Part shown: positions 1 through 9,296 of the stretch, one piece after another
Numbering within the stretch: the first letter of the stretch is position 1
How the letters are laid out: each line of letters begins with the position of its first letter
Notes under the pieces: model-generated
Told to the model about the DNA's origin: nothing
Databases searched by the model: none
What the model saw: the letters and a program-made list of their open reading frames with translations, nothing else
Assembly (NCBI RefSeq): GCF_047948215.1
Contig: NC_134465.1
Span: 51,801,946-51,865,945, forward strand
Reading direction: 5' to 3'
Length of the DNA: 64,000 nt
Origin: Lycorma delicatula
Lineage: Eukaryota > Arthropoda > Insecta > Hemiptera > Fulgoridae
Program-made: the position numbers and the translations under genes

Positions 1-182
1 TTTTATTAATTATTATTTACAATTCATTAAAATAAGATATGAGTGTTTCCGCAAATTAATTTTACTAATCGAGCTTTACTAATATTTATAATACATAAAC
101 CACCATTAAATGTTACAATAAAAAAGGTAAATTACGTTATAAAACAAAAATAAATAAAACAAAAAAGGTTATAAGAGAGATA

Positions 183-1484
183 TTCATAAAGTAAGGGTCG
201 TTTTGTGATTAAAAAAATTAACTCGTGGGAAAAGATTATTTCTTACAGTTTTAGGTTACTACGTATTTAGTTCACTTTTCCACGTAATCGCCTTTTAATT
301 CAGTTCTAAGCACTTTTCGTAACAATATACCAGTTTTTTTAAACCTCTGCATAGAAGTTCGCCACCTGGGAATTGAACCAGCTGAAAACGGCAGCAGTTT
401 TTAGTTCCTCGTCATTTTCAAAGCCACTTTTTGAAATGCATGAAGAGGTAGGGCAAGGTCAGGACTATATAGAGGGTGGTCAAAAAGTTACCAACGAAAA
501 TCTTGAATCTTCTTCTTGTTTAAGGCAGCGGTGTGAGGATAGGCGTTGTCGTGAAGGAGGATTACACCGGACGACAGTTTCCCGCGTCTTCAATTTTGAA
601 TCGCACGTCTCGGTTTGGTGAGCATTTCGCAGTACAGTTCAGCTATAATTATTGATCCACGTTCCATGAAATCAACCAAAATGACGCTCTTTTCGTCCCC
701 AAAAAAAAAAGCGGTAGCCAGCATTTTTCGACTCCAGTACGGAGACTGCTTAAACTATTTTTGGTTTTGGGGTGCTTGAATGGGTCTACTGCATTGACTG
801 TTTTCTCGATTCTGCGTTGGTGTATGATATCCACCTCTCGTCGCCTGTAACAATGTGAAAAAACAAATCGTCTCCATGTTGTCGATAGCGGTCCAAAAAC
901 GCTTGTCCACTGAACATTCTTTGCTTTTTGTGTTGGTCGGTGAGAATTTTTGGTACTCACCTTGCACGCAATTTGTGATATCCAAGCTCTTCTGTGACAA
1001 TCGTGTAGATAGAGGTGCATCCAACATGCGGAAATTCATCGGCCAGAGCACTAATAGTCAACCGCCGATCACATCGCTGTTTTCGGTTCACTTGTTCAAC
1101 GCTTTCGTCGGTCTGAATACTAAGCCTGCCACTCCGCTCTTCGTCATGCACATTTGTGCGGTCATATTTAAAGTCTCGATACTATTGTCTAACCTTTCTT
1201 TCTCATTACTGCAAGTCCATACACTATGCACAACTCTCGATGGATTTCAGCAGCTGAAGTTCCTTTTGCACACAAAAATCGAATCACAGCGCGCACTTCA
1301 CAACTGGTGGGAGAAAAGATTGTCGCGTACATTGCAATCTGCATTCACCGGCAGGGAAACGACACCGAATCAAAAACAACTACTGTAGTGGCTACATAAA
1401 TAGTCGATAGCTGGTTCTGCATGCGTGAAACTGTGTTCAGACCCGCTAATATTAAATATAAGCCGACGGCCCTTACTTTATGAA
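183..1484 (-). mobile_element. Decayed mariner transposon with TA-flanked TIRs
   Basis: A 1.3-kb element, the usual mariner length. Both ends carry the inverted motif TTCATAAAGTAAGGG (15 bp exact, then a Y at the next position), and both are bordered by TA at 181-182 and 1485-1486, the target duplication expected of this superfamily. Beyond about 19 bp the inverted repeats diverge. Inside, the minus strand encodes a broken mariner transposase. The structure is clear; the element is inactive because the reading frame is repeatedly shifted. Confidence 0.85.
240..1400 (-). pseudogene. Mariner transposase pseudogene
   Basis: The minus strand carries mariner transposase blocks in the correct order but in different frames. 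A DNA-binding linker segment reads DEERSGRLSIQTDE, followed by DRRLTISALADEFPHVG near 1020-1120. A TGDE motif with the first catalytic Asp lies near 830-850, and LHDNA..H, the second catalytic Asp, near 555-575. A C-terminal GDYVEK-like tail lies near 275-290. The third catalytic region (PYSPDLA) is partly readable near 450-470. Known family members are about 345 aa with a D,D34D triad; here several frameshifts and stops prevent any full product. The N-terminal helix-turn-helix is poorly preserved. Confidence 0.8.
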
Positions 1485-1486
1485 TA

Positions 1487-1700
1487 TGCTTCGTATTATA
1501 AGAAATTTGTTTTTCAAATTTTATCTTTATTAAATAATTTTTCGTGAAATTTTTGAAGAATAGTAAACAATTTTAAATAAACACTAAAAATAATGATATT
1601 TTTAATTAATTTTTTTATCTATAATAAACTGATGGCAAATAAAATATACACAGAAAAGGCATTAACATACACAGAATTAAACGTGAAATTCTCATGAATC
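1487..1700. other. A+T-rich spacer
   Basis: Low-complexity A+T-rich DNA between the mariner and the following reverse transcriptase relic. I see no gene, repeat end or regulatory site here. Confidence 0.6.
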
Positions 1701-1704
1701 CAAA

Positions 1705-2420
1705 ACCATTCGAAATTAAAACTGGAGAAAGGCAAGAAGATCTTCAGTCCTCTTTAATTGTGACCTTGAAAAAGTTATAAGAGAATGGGAGAAAGAACTT
1801 AAAAAGTTAAACATAGATGAAAATTTGAAAACGGACACTAAAATTCATAAATACAAACATTCTGCCGTTCGCAGACGATATTACAATTTTCACAAGAGAT
1901 ATAGACGAGGATAAAATCAAAATTCAAAACTAAGTGTATATGTAAGCAAAATTGGTCTTCATATTTCTTATGAATAACTGGTTTTCTAATAACAAAGAGG
2001 AAAGAACTGAAATCCTTAAAATTTCCGACAACAAACAAATAAGTAGAGTTGAATAATTTAAATATTTGAGAGATATCATAACACCGAATACAACTGAAAA
2101 AATGGTATGAAGAATAAAGTACGAAAAATGATAACCACCTCTCATCTCATGAATAAAATTTACAATAAAAAATCCCTGACATATAATTCCAAATTGAAAT
2201 ACTAACTATAAAATTATAGTCCTACTAAAAACTCTCTATGGGGCAGAATGTCTGCAGTTTTTTTTTCAGAATAAAAAGTAGCAGAAGAAAAAAGAATTTT
2301 AAGAAAAGCTTATGGACCAAAATATGAAAATGGAATTTACAAATTGAAAAGTGAAAAAGAAATTTACAAATATACAAAAAAAATAGGGGGTCTTAATCGG
2401 GGGAAAAATTACAGTTTTAC
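1705..2420 (+). pseudogene. Decayed LINE reverse transcriptase (RT) relic
   Basis: Fragments of a non-LTR reverse transcriptase read in shifting frames on the plus strand. Near 1710-1790 there is a degraded 'FEIKTGxRQ(E)D.QS..LFN..LEKVIREWEK' type segment, the block that precedes the catalytic site. Near 1860-1910 'FADDITIFTRDIDE' supplies the FADD catalytic motif. 'ISRVEEFKYL' with 'IITPNTTEK' follows near 2045-2100, and a C-terminal 'LYGAECLQ' with 'RILRKAYGPKYENG' near 2230-2330. Bracketed parts require frameshift correction by eye. This family differs from the six-copy LINE elsewhere in the window (the C-terminus ends in RILRK.GP rather than RRMLKIRW). A related C-terminal relic lies near 31.9-32.5 kb. 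Confidence 0.6.
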
Positions 2421-2484
2421 AGACATTTATGCGAATTTCAGACTAAGTCGGCGCGATTAACATGAATGGTTGGGTGACTGCAAG

Positions 2485-2979
2485 ACTATATGTGAAAGAG
2501 ATAATTTATTAAATTTCATTCATAAACTGTTGGGTAGTTTTATTTGTGAACAGCAAAGGTATTTGCAGTAAAAGAACTTTATACTTATCTTATTTATTGT
2601 ACTATTGATGTTAATACAAGACTAGTGGTTAAACTGTTAAGACTAGCGGCCATGTAATGTCTTTTGCCAATGGGACTGAATTTTGGGTTTCATTATTATC
2701 TCCCTGTGAATAAATCTTTGCGATTACTTTAAATTATGTTTTGTATGTAATCAATTATTATTGACATTTATAATTATTTATTTGTTATAAACATTTAATA
2801 TTGTTTACTGTTGCCATTATTGTCATTATTCTAAATATTATTGTGAGATGTTTTTTTATATTATCTAGTAATTATTATTATTACTATTATTCTGATATTA
2901 TCGTGGTTGTGATTACTATACTTTTTTTAATATTTTTTACCATTGTCATTATTATTATATATATTTGCCTTATTTTACT

Positions 2980-2984
<5 letters not shown>
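2485..2984 (+). repeat. Dispersed repeat X, copy 1 (left part)
   Basis: This segment matches 27478-28475 over long blocks. Shared strings include TTTTATTTGTGAACAGCA, ATACAAGACTAGTGGTTAA, GACTAGCGG(C/T)CATG and CAATGGGACTGAATT, followed by an AATAAA-containing stretch and a TTATTATT-rich zone with GTGGTTGTGATTACTAT. The repeat is interrupted by a LINE inserted at 2984 and resumes at 4800. No coding capacity is evident. It could be an LTR, an untranslated region of a retroelement or an unclassified repeat. Confidence 0.75.
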
Positions 2985-3012
<28 letters not shown>

Positions 3013-4792
3013 GTCTTCAGTCATTTGACTGGTTTGATGCAGCTCTCCAAGATTCCCTATCTAGTGCTAGTCGTTTCATTTCAGTATACCCTCTACATCC
3101 TACATCCCCAACAATTTGTTTTACATACTCCAAACGTGGCCTGCCTACACAATTTTTCCCTTCTACCTGTCCTTCCAATATTAAAGCGACTATTCCAGGA
3201 TGCCTTAGTATGTGGCCTATAAGTCTGTCTCTTCTTTTAACTATATTTTTCCAAATGCTTCTTTCTTCATCTATTTGCCGCAATACCTCTTCATTTGTCA
3301 CTTTATCCACCCATCTGATTTTTAACATTCTCCTATAGCACCACATTTCAAAAGCTTCTATTCTTTTCTTCTCAGATATTCCGATTGTCCAAGTTTCACT
3401 TCCATATAAAGCGACACTCCAAACATACACTTTCAAAAATCTTTTCCTGACATTTAAATTAAGTTTTGATGTAAACAAATTATATTTCTTACTGAAGGCT
3501 CGTTTAGCTTGTGCTATTCGGCATTTTATATCGCTCCTGCTTCGTCCATCTTTAGTAATTTTACTTCCCAAATAACAAAATTCTTCTACCTCCATAATCT
3601 TTTCTCCTCCTATTTTCACATTCAGTGGTCCATCTTTGTTATTTCTACTACATTTCATTACTTTTGTTTTGTTCTTGTTTATTTTCATGCGATAGTTCTT
3701 GCGTAGGACTTCATCTATGCCGTTCATTGTTTCTTCTAAATCCTTTTTATTCTCGGCTAGAATTACTATATCATCAGCAAATCGTAGCATCTTTATCTTT
3801 TCACCTTGTACTGTTACTCCGAATCTAAATTGTTCTTTAACATCATTAACTGCTAGTTCCATGTAAAGATTAAAAAGTAACGGAGATAGAGAACATCCTT
3901 GTCGGACTCCCTTTCTTATTATGGCTTCTTTCTTATGTTCTTCAATTGCTACTGTTGCTGTTTGGTTCCTGTACATGTTAGCAATTGTTCTTCTATCTCT
4001 GTATTTGAACCCTAATTTTTTTAAAATGCTGAACATTTTATTCCAGTCTACGTTATCGAATGCCTTTTCTAGGTCTATAAACGCCAAGTATGTTGGTTTG
4101 TTTTTCTTTAATCTTCCTTCTACTATTAATCTGAGGCCTAAAATTGCTTCCCGTGTCCCTATACTTTTCCTGAAACCAAATTGGTCTTCTCCTAACACAT
4201 CCTCCACTCTCCTCTCAATTCTTCTGTATAGAATTCTAGTTAAGATTTTTGATGCATGACTAGTTAAACTAATTGTTCTGTATTCTTCACATTTATCTGC
4301 CCCTGATTTCTTTGGTATCATAACTATAACACTTTTTTTGAAGTCTGATGAAATTCCCCATTTTCATAAATATTACACACCAGTTTGTATAATCTATCAA
4401 TCGCTTCCTCACCTGCACTGCGCAGTAATTCGACAGGTATTCCGTCTATTCCAGGAGCCTTTCTGCCATTTAAATCTTTTAATGCTCTCTTAAATTCAGA
4501 TCTCAGTATTGTTTCTCCCATTTCATCCTCCTCAACTTCCTCTTCTTCCTCTATAACACCATTTTCTAATTCATTTCCTCCGTATAACTCTTCAATATAT
4601 TCCACCGATCTATCGACTTTACCTTTCGTATTATATATTGGTGTACCATCTTTGTTTAACACATTATTAGATTTTAATTTATGTACCCCAAAATTTTCCT
4701 TAACTTTCCTGTATGCTCCGTCTATTTTACCAATGTTCATTTCTCTTTCCACTTCTGAACACTTTTCTTTAATCCACTTTTCTTTTTAATCC
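2984..4792 (-). mobile_element. LINE family 1, copy 1 (5'-truncated), inserted into repeat X
   Basis: A minus-strand non-LTR retrotransposon. Its poly(A) tail appears as a T run at 2985-3012, and its conserved 3' end is the family motif CCAGTCAAATGACTGAAGAC. It is flanked by ACTTATG at 2977-2983 and 4793-4799, a 7-bp target-site duplication. Without it the repeat X sequence reads continuously across the site, as in the empty copy at 28 kb. The 5' end is truncated inside the ORF and carries a short tandem duplication (ACTTTTCTTTAATCC at 4761-4775, repeated with a TT insertion at 4776-4792), a typical LINE 5'-junction scar. Confidence 0.9.
3017..4752 (-). pseudogene. LINE reverse transcriptase, frameshifted copy
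   Basis: The RT domain is nearly identical to that of the long copy at 9.3-11.8 kb. The 5' part (4752-4324, 142 aa) contains 'LNGRKAPGIDGIPVELL'. A frameshift near 4340 then breaks the segment that should read into 'KKSVIVMIPKKSG', and the remaining 434 codons run 4321-3017. This second part contains the RT blocks 'FIDLEKAFDNVDW', 'GVRQGCSLSPLLFNLYMEL' and the catalytic 'RFADDIVIL', followed by the C-terminal 'RRMLKIRWVDKVTNEEVL' and 'GRPRLEYVKQIV'. No endonuclease remains. High similarity to the other long copy suggests fairly recent insertion. The shift makes it non-functional. Confidence 0.9.
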
Positions 4793-4799
4793 ACTTATG

Positions 4800-4890
4800 T
4801 TTTTAAACCAATTAATTATAATTATATAAACATTTTCATTTGATAATCTCATAATAATCCTGATCGAGCCGCGAACACGCGACAATATAT
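4800..4890 (+). repeat. Dispersed repeat X, copy 1 (right part)
   Basis: Continuation of repeat X beyond the LINE. AATTATATAAACATT and a GAGCCGCGAAC.CGC.ACAATAT string match 28475-28556. It shows that the LINE landed inside an existing repeat. Confidence 0.75.
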
Positions 4891-5885
4891 ATATTTTATA
4901 ATTTTTCCAATTAATTTCCTTGTATTCTTAATTTAAATATATTTTTTTTAAAAATATATATTTCATTATTAATATCAAAAACGATATCAAGTCATGCATC
5001 ATTATACCACAAAAAATCCAAATGTAAGCAATAATGAGAAAAAGAAACTGTAAAAACATCTTTAAATCACTTACGTCAATCTTCTAAAAAATTATATAAG
5101 AAGAACTTATAACAGGACCATTACAGGAACTTCCATTATATAAAATTAAAAAAAAATAATTATCGAAAATGATCCATTTAATGAAGAGTATAAAGCTTGA
5201 ACATATATATAAAAAAAAAACATATTGGTCGAATTCAGAATTTCCCCCATTTATTAAATAATTAAGAATAAAAACATTTATTTTTACTTCAATAAAGGGA
5301 GATAGTAATGGTCCCGTATAATTATTTTCAATTTATAACTGGGGAATAAAATTACTATTAATTCCATTAATAAAAATAATAGTGAAATAAATAAAAAGTT
5401 AAAATTTATTTTTTATTTCAATAAAATTTAATAAGGTTCAATGACCCACATCTTTCGTTATTTAACTAATAACGAATGACTGTTAGATTAATAGTAGTTG
5501 AGCCAGTAATTGAGCGAGTACTACATTACTCCAAGTTACTTTCACTTTTACATGTTTACCGGTAGACAAGGAAGAAATATCTAAAGTTTTGGTCTTTTTT
5601 TTTTAGATTTCTAAATATAATTTTTTTTTTTTAATCTACTAATTGATTTTGACCAAAAATAGAATATTGGTTAAATAATAGTTTTAAGTTATTAAAAGTT
5701 AAAACGTATATTTAAACATGTAGGAAATGAGCCCTTTAAATATTAAAAAGCTTTAAATACCTTTAAAGTAACAAAAATACAACTAAAATATACTTTTAAA
5801 TGTTTTAATGCAAAATCTCGGTGTAAGCCATAATTAGTTATATATTTTAAAAAAACTACATTAAAATGAAATTAGCTGTACTGTG
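4891..5885. other. A+T-rich stretch without recognised features
   Basis: About 1 kb of very A+T-rich sequence with many homopolymer runs. I found no ORF with a known motif and no clear repeat ends. Confidence 0.5.
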
Positions 5886-5886
5886 G

Positions 5887-5888
<2 letters not shown>

Positions 5889-5919
<31 letters not shown>

Positions 5920-5920
5920 C
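5889..5920. repeat. (TA)n microsatellite
   Basis: Uninterrupted alternating TA tract directly followed by a dispersed repeat beginning CTAGCTCCCCGTCG. Confidence 0.9.
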
Positions 5921-6045
5921 TAGCTCCCCGTCGTAGCTTCGTCCGTACTATCTGTTTACTTGCGTTTCCCGTAGCGGTCAATCTTTTTTATTTTATATTT
6001 TTTAGTCAAGTAACCGTAGGCAGGTCTAGCCGATCACAGATACAG
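5921..6045. repeat. Dispersed repeat with CTAGC...CCCGT and TTTAGTCAAGTAACCG motifs
   Basis: Diverged relatives occur at 17505-17636 (shared TTTTAGTCAAGTAACCG and a .CAG(C/G)TCTAGCC-like continuation) and at 18770-18850 (shared GTTTCCCGT and GTCTAGCTGATCA). In two of the three cases a TA-rich tract lies immediately upstream. Class unknown. Confidence 0.55.
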
Positions 6046-6079
6046 TAACGGTGGCAGTGGCTATGTTGGTTGATTAAGC

Positions 6080-6245
6080 TATATCCAACCAGATTGTGAG
6101 TTAGCACAGGTTCTATCAGAACACGGTGCTTTCCGTTCAAAGATATTAATTTGGACTGGCGGAGGATGATCTGTGCACAGCGTGTCACGTACCTGACACC
6201 GTAGAACATGTTTTATTTGACTGTATGCTGCATGAACTCCTGGCC
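6080..6245 (+). pseudogene. LINE C-terminal zinc-knuckle fragment (R1/Jockey/I-like)
   Basis: Plus-strand codons read 'ELAQVLSEHGAFRSKILIW', and after one frameshift 'DLCTACHVPDTVEHVLFDC'. The C-x2-C...H...C pattern ending in EHVLFDC is the post-RT zinc knuckle found at the C-terminus of Jockey, R1 and I type LINE ORF2 proteins. The 'tq(v)L(s)(e)HG.F' block just before it is also typical. No RT remains. The fragment ends about 40 bp before a mariner insertion at 6289. Confidence 0.65.
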
Positions 6246-6288
6246 AAGTGATCGGTCCAGTGAAGCGAGCCCCGACCGGCTATTTATA

Positions 6289-7595
6289 CTAGGGTAAGTC
6301 AATTATTATCTGCAATTTAGTTATATTTTTGTTTAAGTTGGTAGTACTGTCGTGTTGCGTAGATGACGCATGCGTGGTTTAATTATTGTTATGTTTGTGC
6401 AGGTTTGATGCTGCTAGGTTAGTTCCATTATCGCTGCCCTGCCGTTAACCATGGCTTCTCCGCTTTCTGTTTGCACCAAAGAAGAGCAACTATCAGCGAT
6501 CCGTTTTTTGTGGTCGGAAGGTGTATCAAGGGCCGAAATTCATCGAAGATTTTCGGTACAGTGCGGAAACAGTGTGTTGCCGCAATGGAGTGTCTACGAA
6601 TGGATTGAAAAATTCAAAAACGTTCGCGCACAAGCGTTACGCACAACAAAGGAGCCGGACGACCGTTCACCGCCACAAATGAGGAAAACATTGAGCGTGC
6701 ACGTGACATGATTTTCTTAGAAAGACGAGTAACTATCGATGAAGTGGCACATCTCTGCAAATTAGTCACGGTTCTGCCTACAAAATCATCCACAACAGAC
6801 TTGCATTTCATAAAGTCTGTGCAGGACGGGTCCCAAAACAACTCACACAGTCGCATAAACAAACGCGCTTCTGCCATTAACATTTGGATCGCTATGGTAA
6901 CGAATGGGACATCTTCTTAGACAGAATAATCACTGGTGACGAAACATGGATCCATCATTACAAGTCGGAGAGTAAATGGCAGAATATGGAATGGAAACAT
7001 CCAAATTCATCCTGCAAAAAAAGTTCAAGACCGAACCGTCCGCAGGAAAACCGATACTTACGATTTTTTGGAACTCACAAGGCCCAGTAATGGAACATTA
7101 TGAGGAACGGAGCACGACAATAAACAGTGCGCGTTACAGTGAGATGCTTACTACCAAGCTGAAGCCTGCAATTTGAAGCAAACGCTGAAGACTGCTGTCG
7201 AAAGGTGTTGTTTTGTTGCACGATAATGCCCGTCCACATACAGCTGCCCACACTGCTGAAACGGGCTCCATAAACTCAACTTTGAAGTACCGGCTCATGC
7301 TCCGTATAATCCTGATCTTGCCCCTTCTGACTACCACTTGTTTGGTCCACTCAAAGAGGCATTAAGGGGCCGTCGATTTACGTCGGATGATACAGTGAAA
7401 GAAGCGGTGCATTCCTGGCTCGCAGCTCAACCGAAAACTTTCTTTTATGAGGGCATCAGGAAGCTTGTCCAACGATGGACCAAGTGCGTTGAAATGCCAG
7501 GGGACTATGTTGAAAAATGATGTACATGTAAGTTTCCTATTTGTATTGCAATAAAATTTATAACTACATTGCGGATAATAATTGACTTATCCTCG
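6289..7595 (+). mobile_element. Mariner transposon with 28-bp TIRs
   Basis: A 1307-bp element bounded by TA at 6287-6288 and 7596-7597. Terminal inverted repeats are 28 bp, 25 of 28 matching; the shared core is TAAGTCAATTATTATC. The plus strand encodes a damaged transposase. Size, TIR length and TA targets are all standard for mariner. Confidence 0.92.
6451..7520 (+). pseudogene. Mariner transposase pseudogene (D,D34D type)
   Basis: The ATG at 6451 opens a helix-turn-helix N-terminus ('SAIRFLWSEGVSRAEIHRRF') of 86 codons before a shift. The next block 'ERRVTIDEVAHLCK' (6720-6765) is the second DNA-binding region. Catalytic motifs follow: 'ITGDETWIHHY' near 6929-6960, 'LLHDNARPHTAAHT' near 7215-7255, and 'NPDLAPSDYHLFGPLKEAL' near 7305-7365. 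The C-terminus 'RWTKCVEMPGDYVEK' ends at the stop near 7520. All three Asp positions are present but are spread over several frames with stops and small deletions, notably around 6770-6860 and 7180-7330. No functional protein is possible. Confidence 0.88.
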
Positions 7596-7599
7596 TAAT

Positions 7600-8094
7600 G
7601 TAATATAATTATACAAAATATTAACCTATATATAAAAGTATTCATATGTGTATATTAAGCTTAACAAATTTACTTATGTAAAGTTTTCTCTAAATCTAAC
7701 AATCCCCTTGGATAGATGCTAAAATAATAAAAAGAAAATTTTCAAAAAATCTTTTCAGCATTTTAGGTACGGAGTCTATAATTTTAAAAAATCCATTTCT
7801 TGATAGCTCTATATATGAAAAAATAAATTGTTAATAAATATTTAAATCTAAGGAAGATAAAGCAAAAAGCAATTTTAAGAGATGAGAATGAATCTGAAAA
7901 AAAAAATTTGGATGATTTATATATCCGTTGTAGGTTACACATTTACTTTAATATAACGTTTTCTCGTAAATGTCTCTGAAGAAAATCGAAATCGGGTTTT
8001 TTTGTGATATCCCCCATTCCCTTGAAGAATTTTGAAAAAAAATAATTAATATGATCAATTCGCCATTTCTCCGTCTTGTTACAAGTAACAGTAG
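7600..8094. other. A+T-rich spacer
   Basis: No recognisable gene or repeat boundary. The sequence is homopolymer-rich. Confidence 0.5.
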
Positions 8095-8523
8095 TGTTCA
8101 TCTGACTGGAGAAGAATTATCTTGATATGCCGAACTGTCAAGGGTTTCGTGAAAAAAAAAAATCGGGCTCAATATTCGTCATCGAGAAATTGCTCACCAA
8201 AACCCCAACCTTTTATGAATGCAGCGGTGATTCATATAAGATGTGGGCACACACACATTATCCATTATGCCCATCCCATTACTTTTCACCTGGTTAATAA
8301 ACTACTAGCAATATCTTATTTTAACAGTGTTCGGGGTTTTCAGTTCCTGTACGTAATGTATTCGGTATGCCTGTAGACCTAATTTCTTTATGGCTTTTTT
8401 TACGGCCTTTGTGTCCTGTACACGACATTCCTGTCTGCGATAATAATTTACAAAAAATTTTCCTTGGTGACTGTTCAAGTAATTCACGTAGTGCACGATA
8501 AAGTGATCGCATTGTAGCATCAT
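8095..8523 (-). pseudogene. Transposase relic (Tc1/mariner superfamily)
   Basis: On the minus strand, 'KAIKKLGLQAYRIHYVQELK' (8375-8320) matches the linker before the catalytic core in transposases that read '..L.L.AYKIQL.QELKP'. Further along (8250-8100) a frame-broken segment resembles 'SPLHS.KVGVW.AISR..IL.PIFF.ETLDS..Y', the core block between the first and second catalytic Asp. The first Asp segment ('DEATFHL.G') has been lost. No TIRs seen. The same type of transposase occurs at 13.8, 25, 37.9 and 60 kb. Confidence 0.55.
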
Positions 8524-8598
8524 GTAATCTTTGTAATTACTACGTATAAAGATATGAGATTTTATTTACCTTCATTACAAATTAAATATTATAAATTA

Positions 8599-8812
8599 AC
8601 CCACCGGGTTGGTCTAGTGATAAATTCGTCGTTGTAAATCAGCTGATTTCGAAATCCAAGTTCTCAGGTTCAAATCCTAATAAAGATAATTACTTTTATT
8701 CAAATTTAAATACTAAATCGTGGATATCGGTGTTCTTTGGTAGTTGAGTTTCAATTAACCACATTTCTCAGGAGTAAGTCGACCCCTAAGTTTGTTCAAG
8801 ACTACAAATTTA
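8599..8812 (+). mobile_element. SINE family 1 copy (diverged, 3' part lost)
   Basis: Starts AACCCACCGGGTTGGTCTAG, with the A box TGGTCTAGTGA and the B box GGTTCAAATCC about 50 bp later. It continues into the family body (ATCGTGGATATCGGTGTTC, GTTTCAATTAACCACA). The palindrome block at the anticodon position is AAATCAGCTGATTT. It ends before the AGGCTAAACAGGAAAAAG tail seen in complete copies. Confidence 0.8.
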
Positions 8813-8975
8813 TCGGTACAGCTATAGTGAAAAGTCACTAATGAATTTTTGATGCGATTATAAATAAAAGTATTAAAAATGTATATATATATTTTTTTCC
8901 TTTGTAGAAAATTAATTCATCAATATAAAACGTTAAGCTTATGCATAAGCGAAAATGAAATAGAAAATTGTTAAA

Positions 8976-9040
8976 ATATAATCAGGATTCGACCCGAAAC
9001 CTTCCGAATGAAAAACTGAGATGCTACCACTTTACTACTC
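8976..9040 (-). repeat. tRNA-like fragment, SINE family 2
   Basis: The reverse strand holds a B-box-like GGGTCGAATCC and, upstream, a degraded A-box region. Relatives at 30479-30548, 30631-30697 and 37251-37302 show the better form: GGCGGAGTGGTAGCGTCTCG, then CTTTCATC, then a GGTTC.AATCC-type B box. It is probably the head of a second tRNA-derived SINE, most like tRNA-Glu by its CTTTCA loop. The identity is inference. Confidence 0.45.
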
Positions 9041-9296
9041 AATTAAAAAAATTAATTGCGGTTATGGGAGCAGTTTTTTTTTTTATTAAATTTTCGTTGT
9101 TACATATGGTGGTGATGAGGTAGAGGCGCAATGTTGCCAGACTATTTAAGTGTACCCTACTGCCAGACTGTTATACCTGCACAAATTCTTTGGAAATCTG
9201 AAGAAAAAAAACTGAGAATAATGTTTTATAGTCTTCTAAAGAGAATGTATGGATAAAGTTTGACTAGAAATTTTCAACTTTGATAATTTCTAAACA

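Noticed and set aside
855..1388. 177-codon plus-strand ORF
   Set aside because: It is antisense to the mariner transposase pseudogene, which explains the sequence better by motif content.
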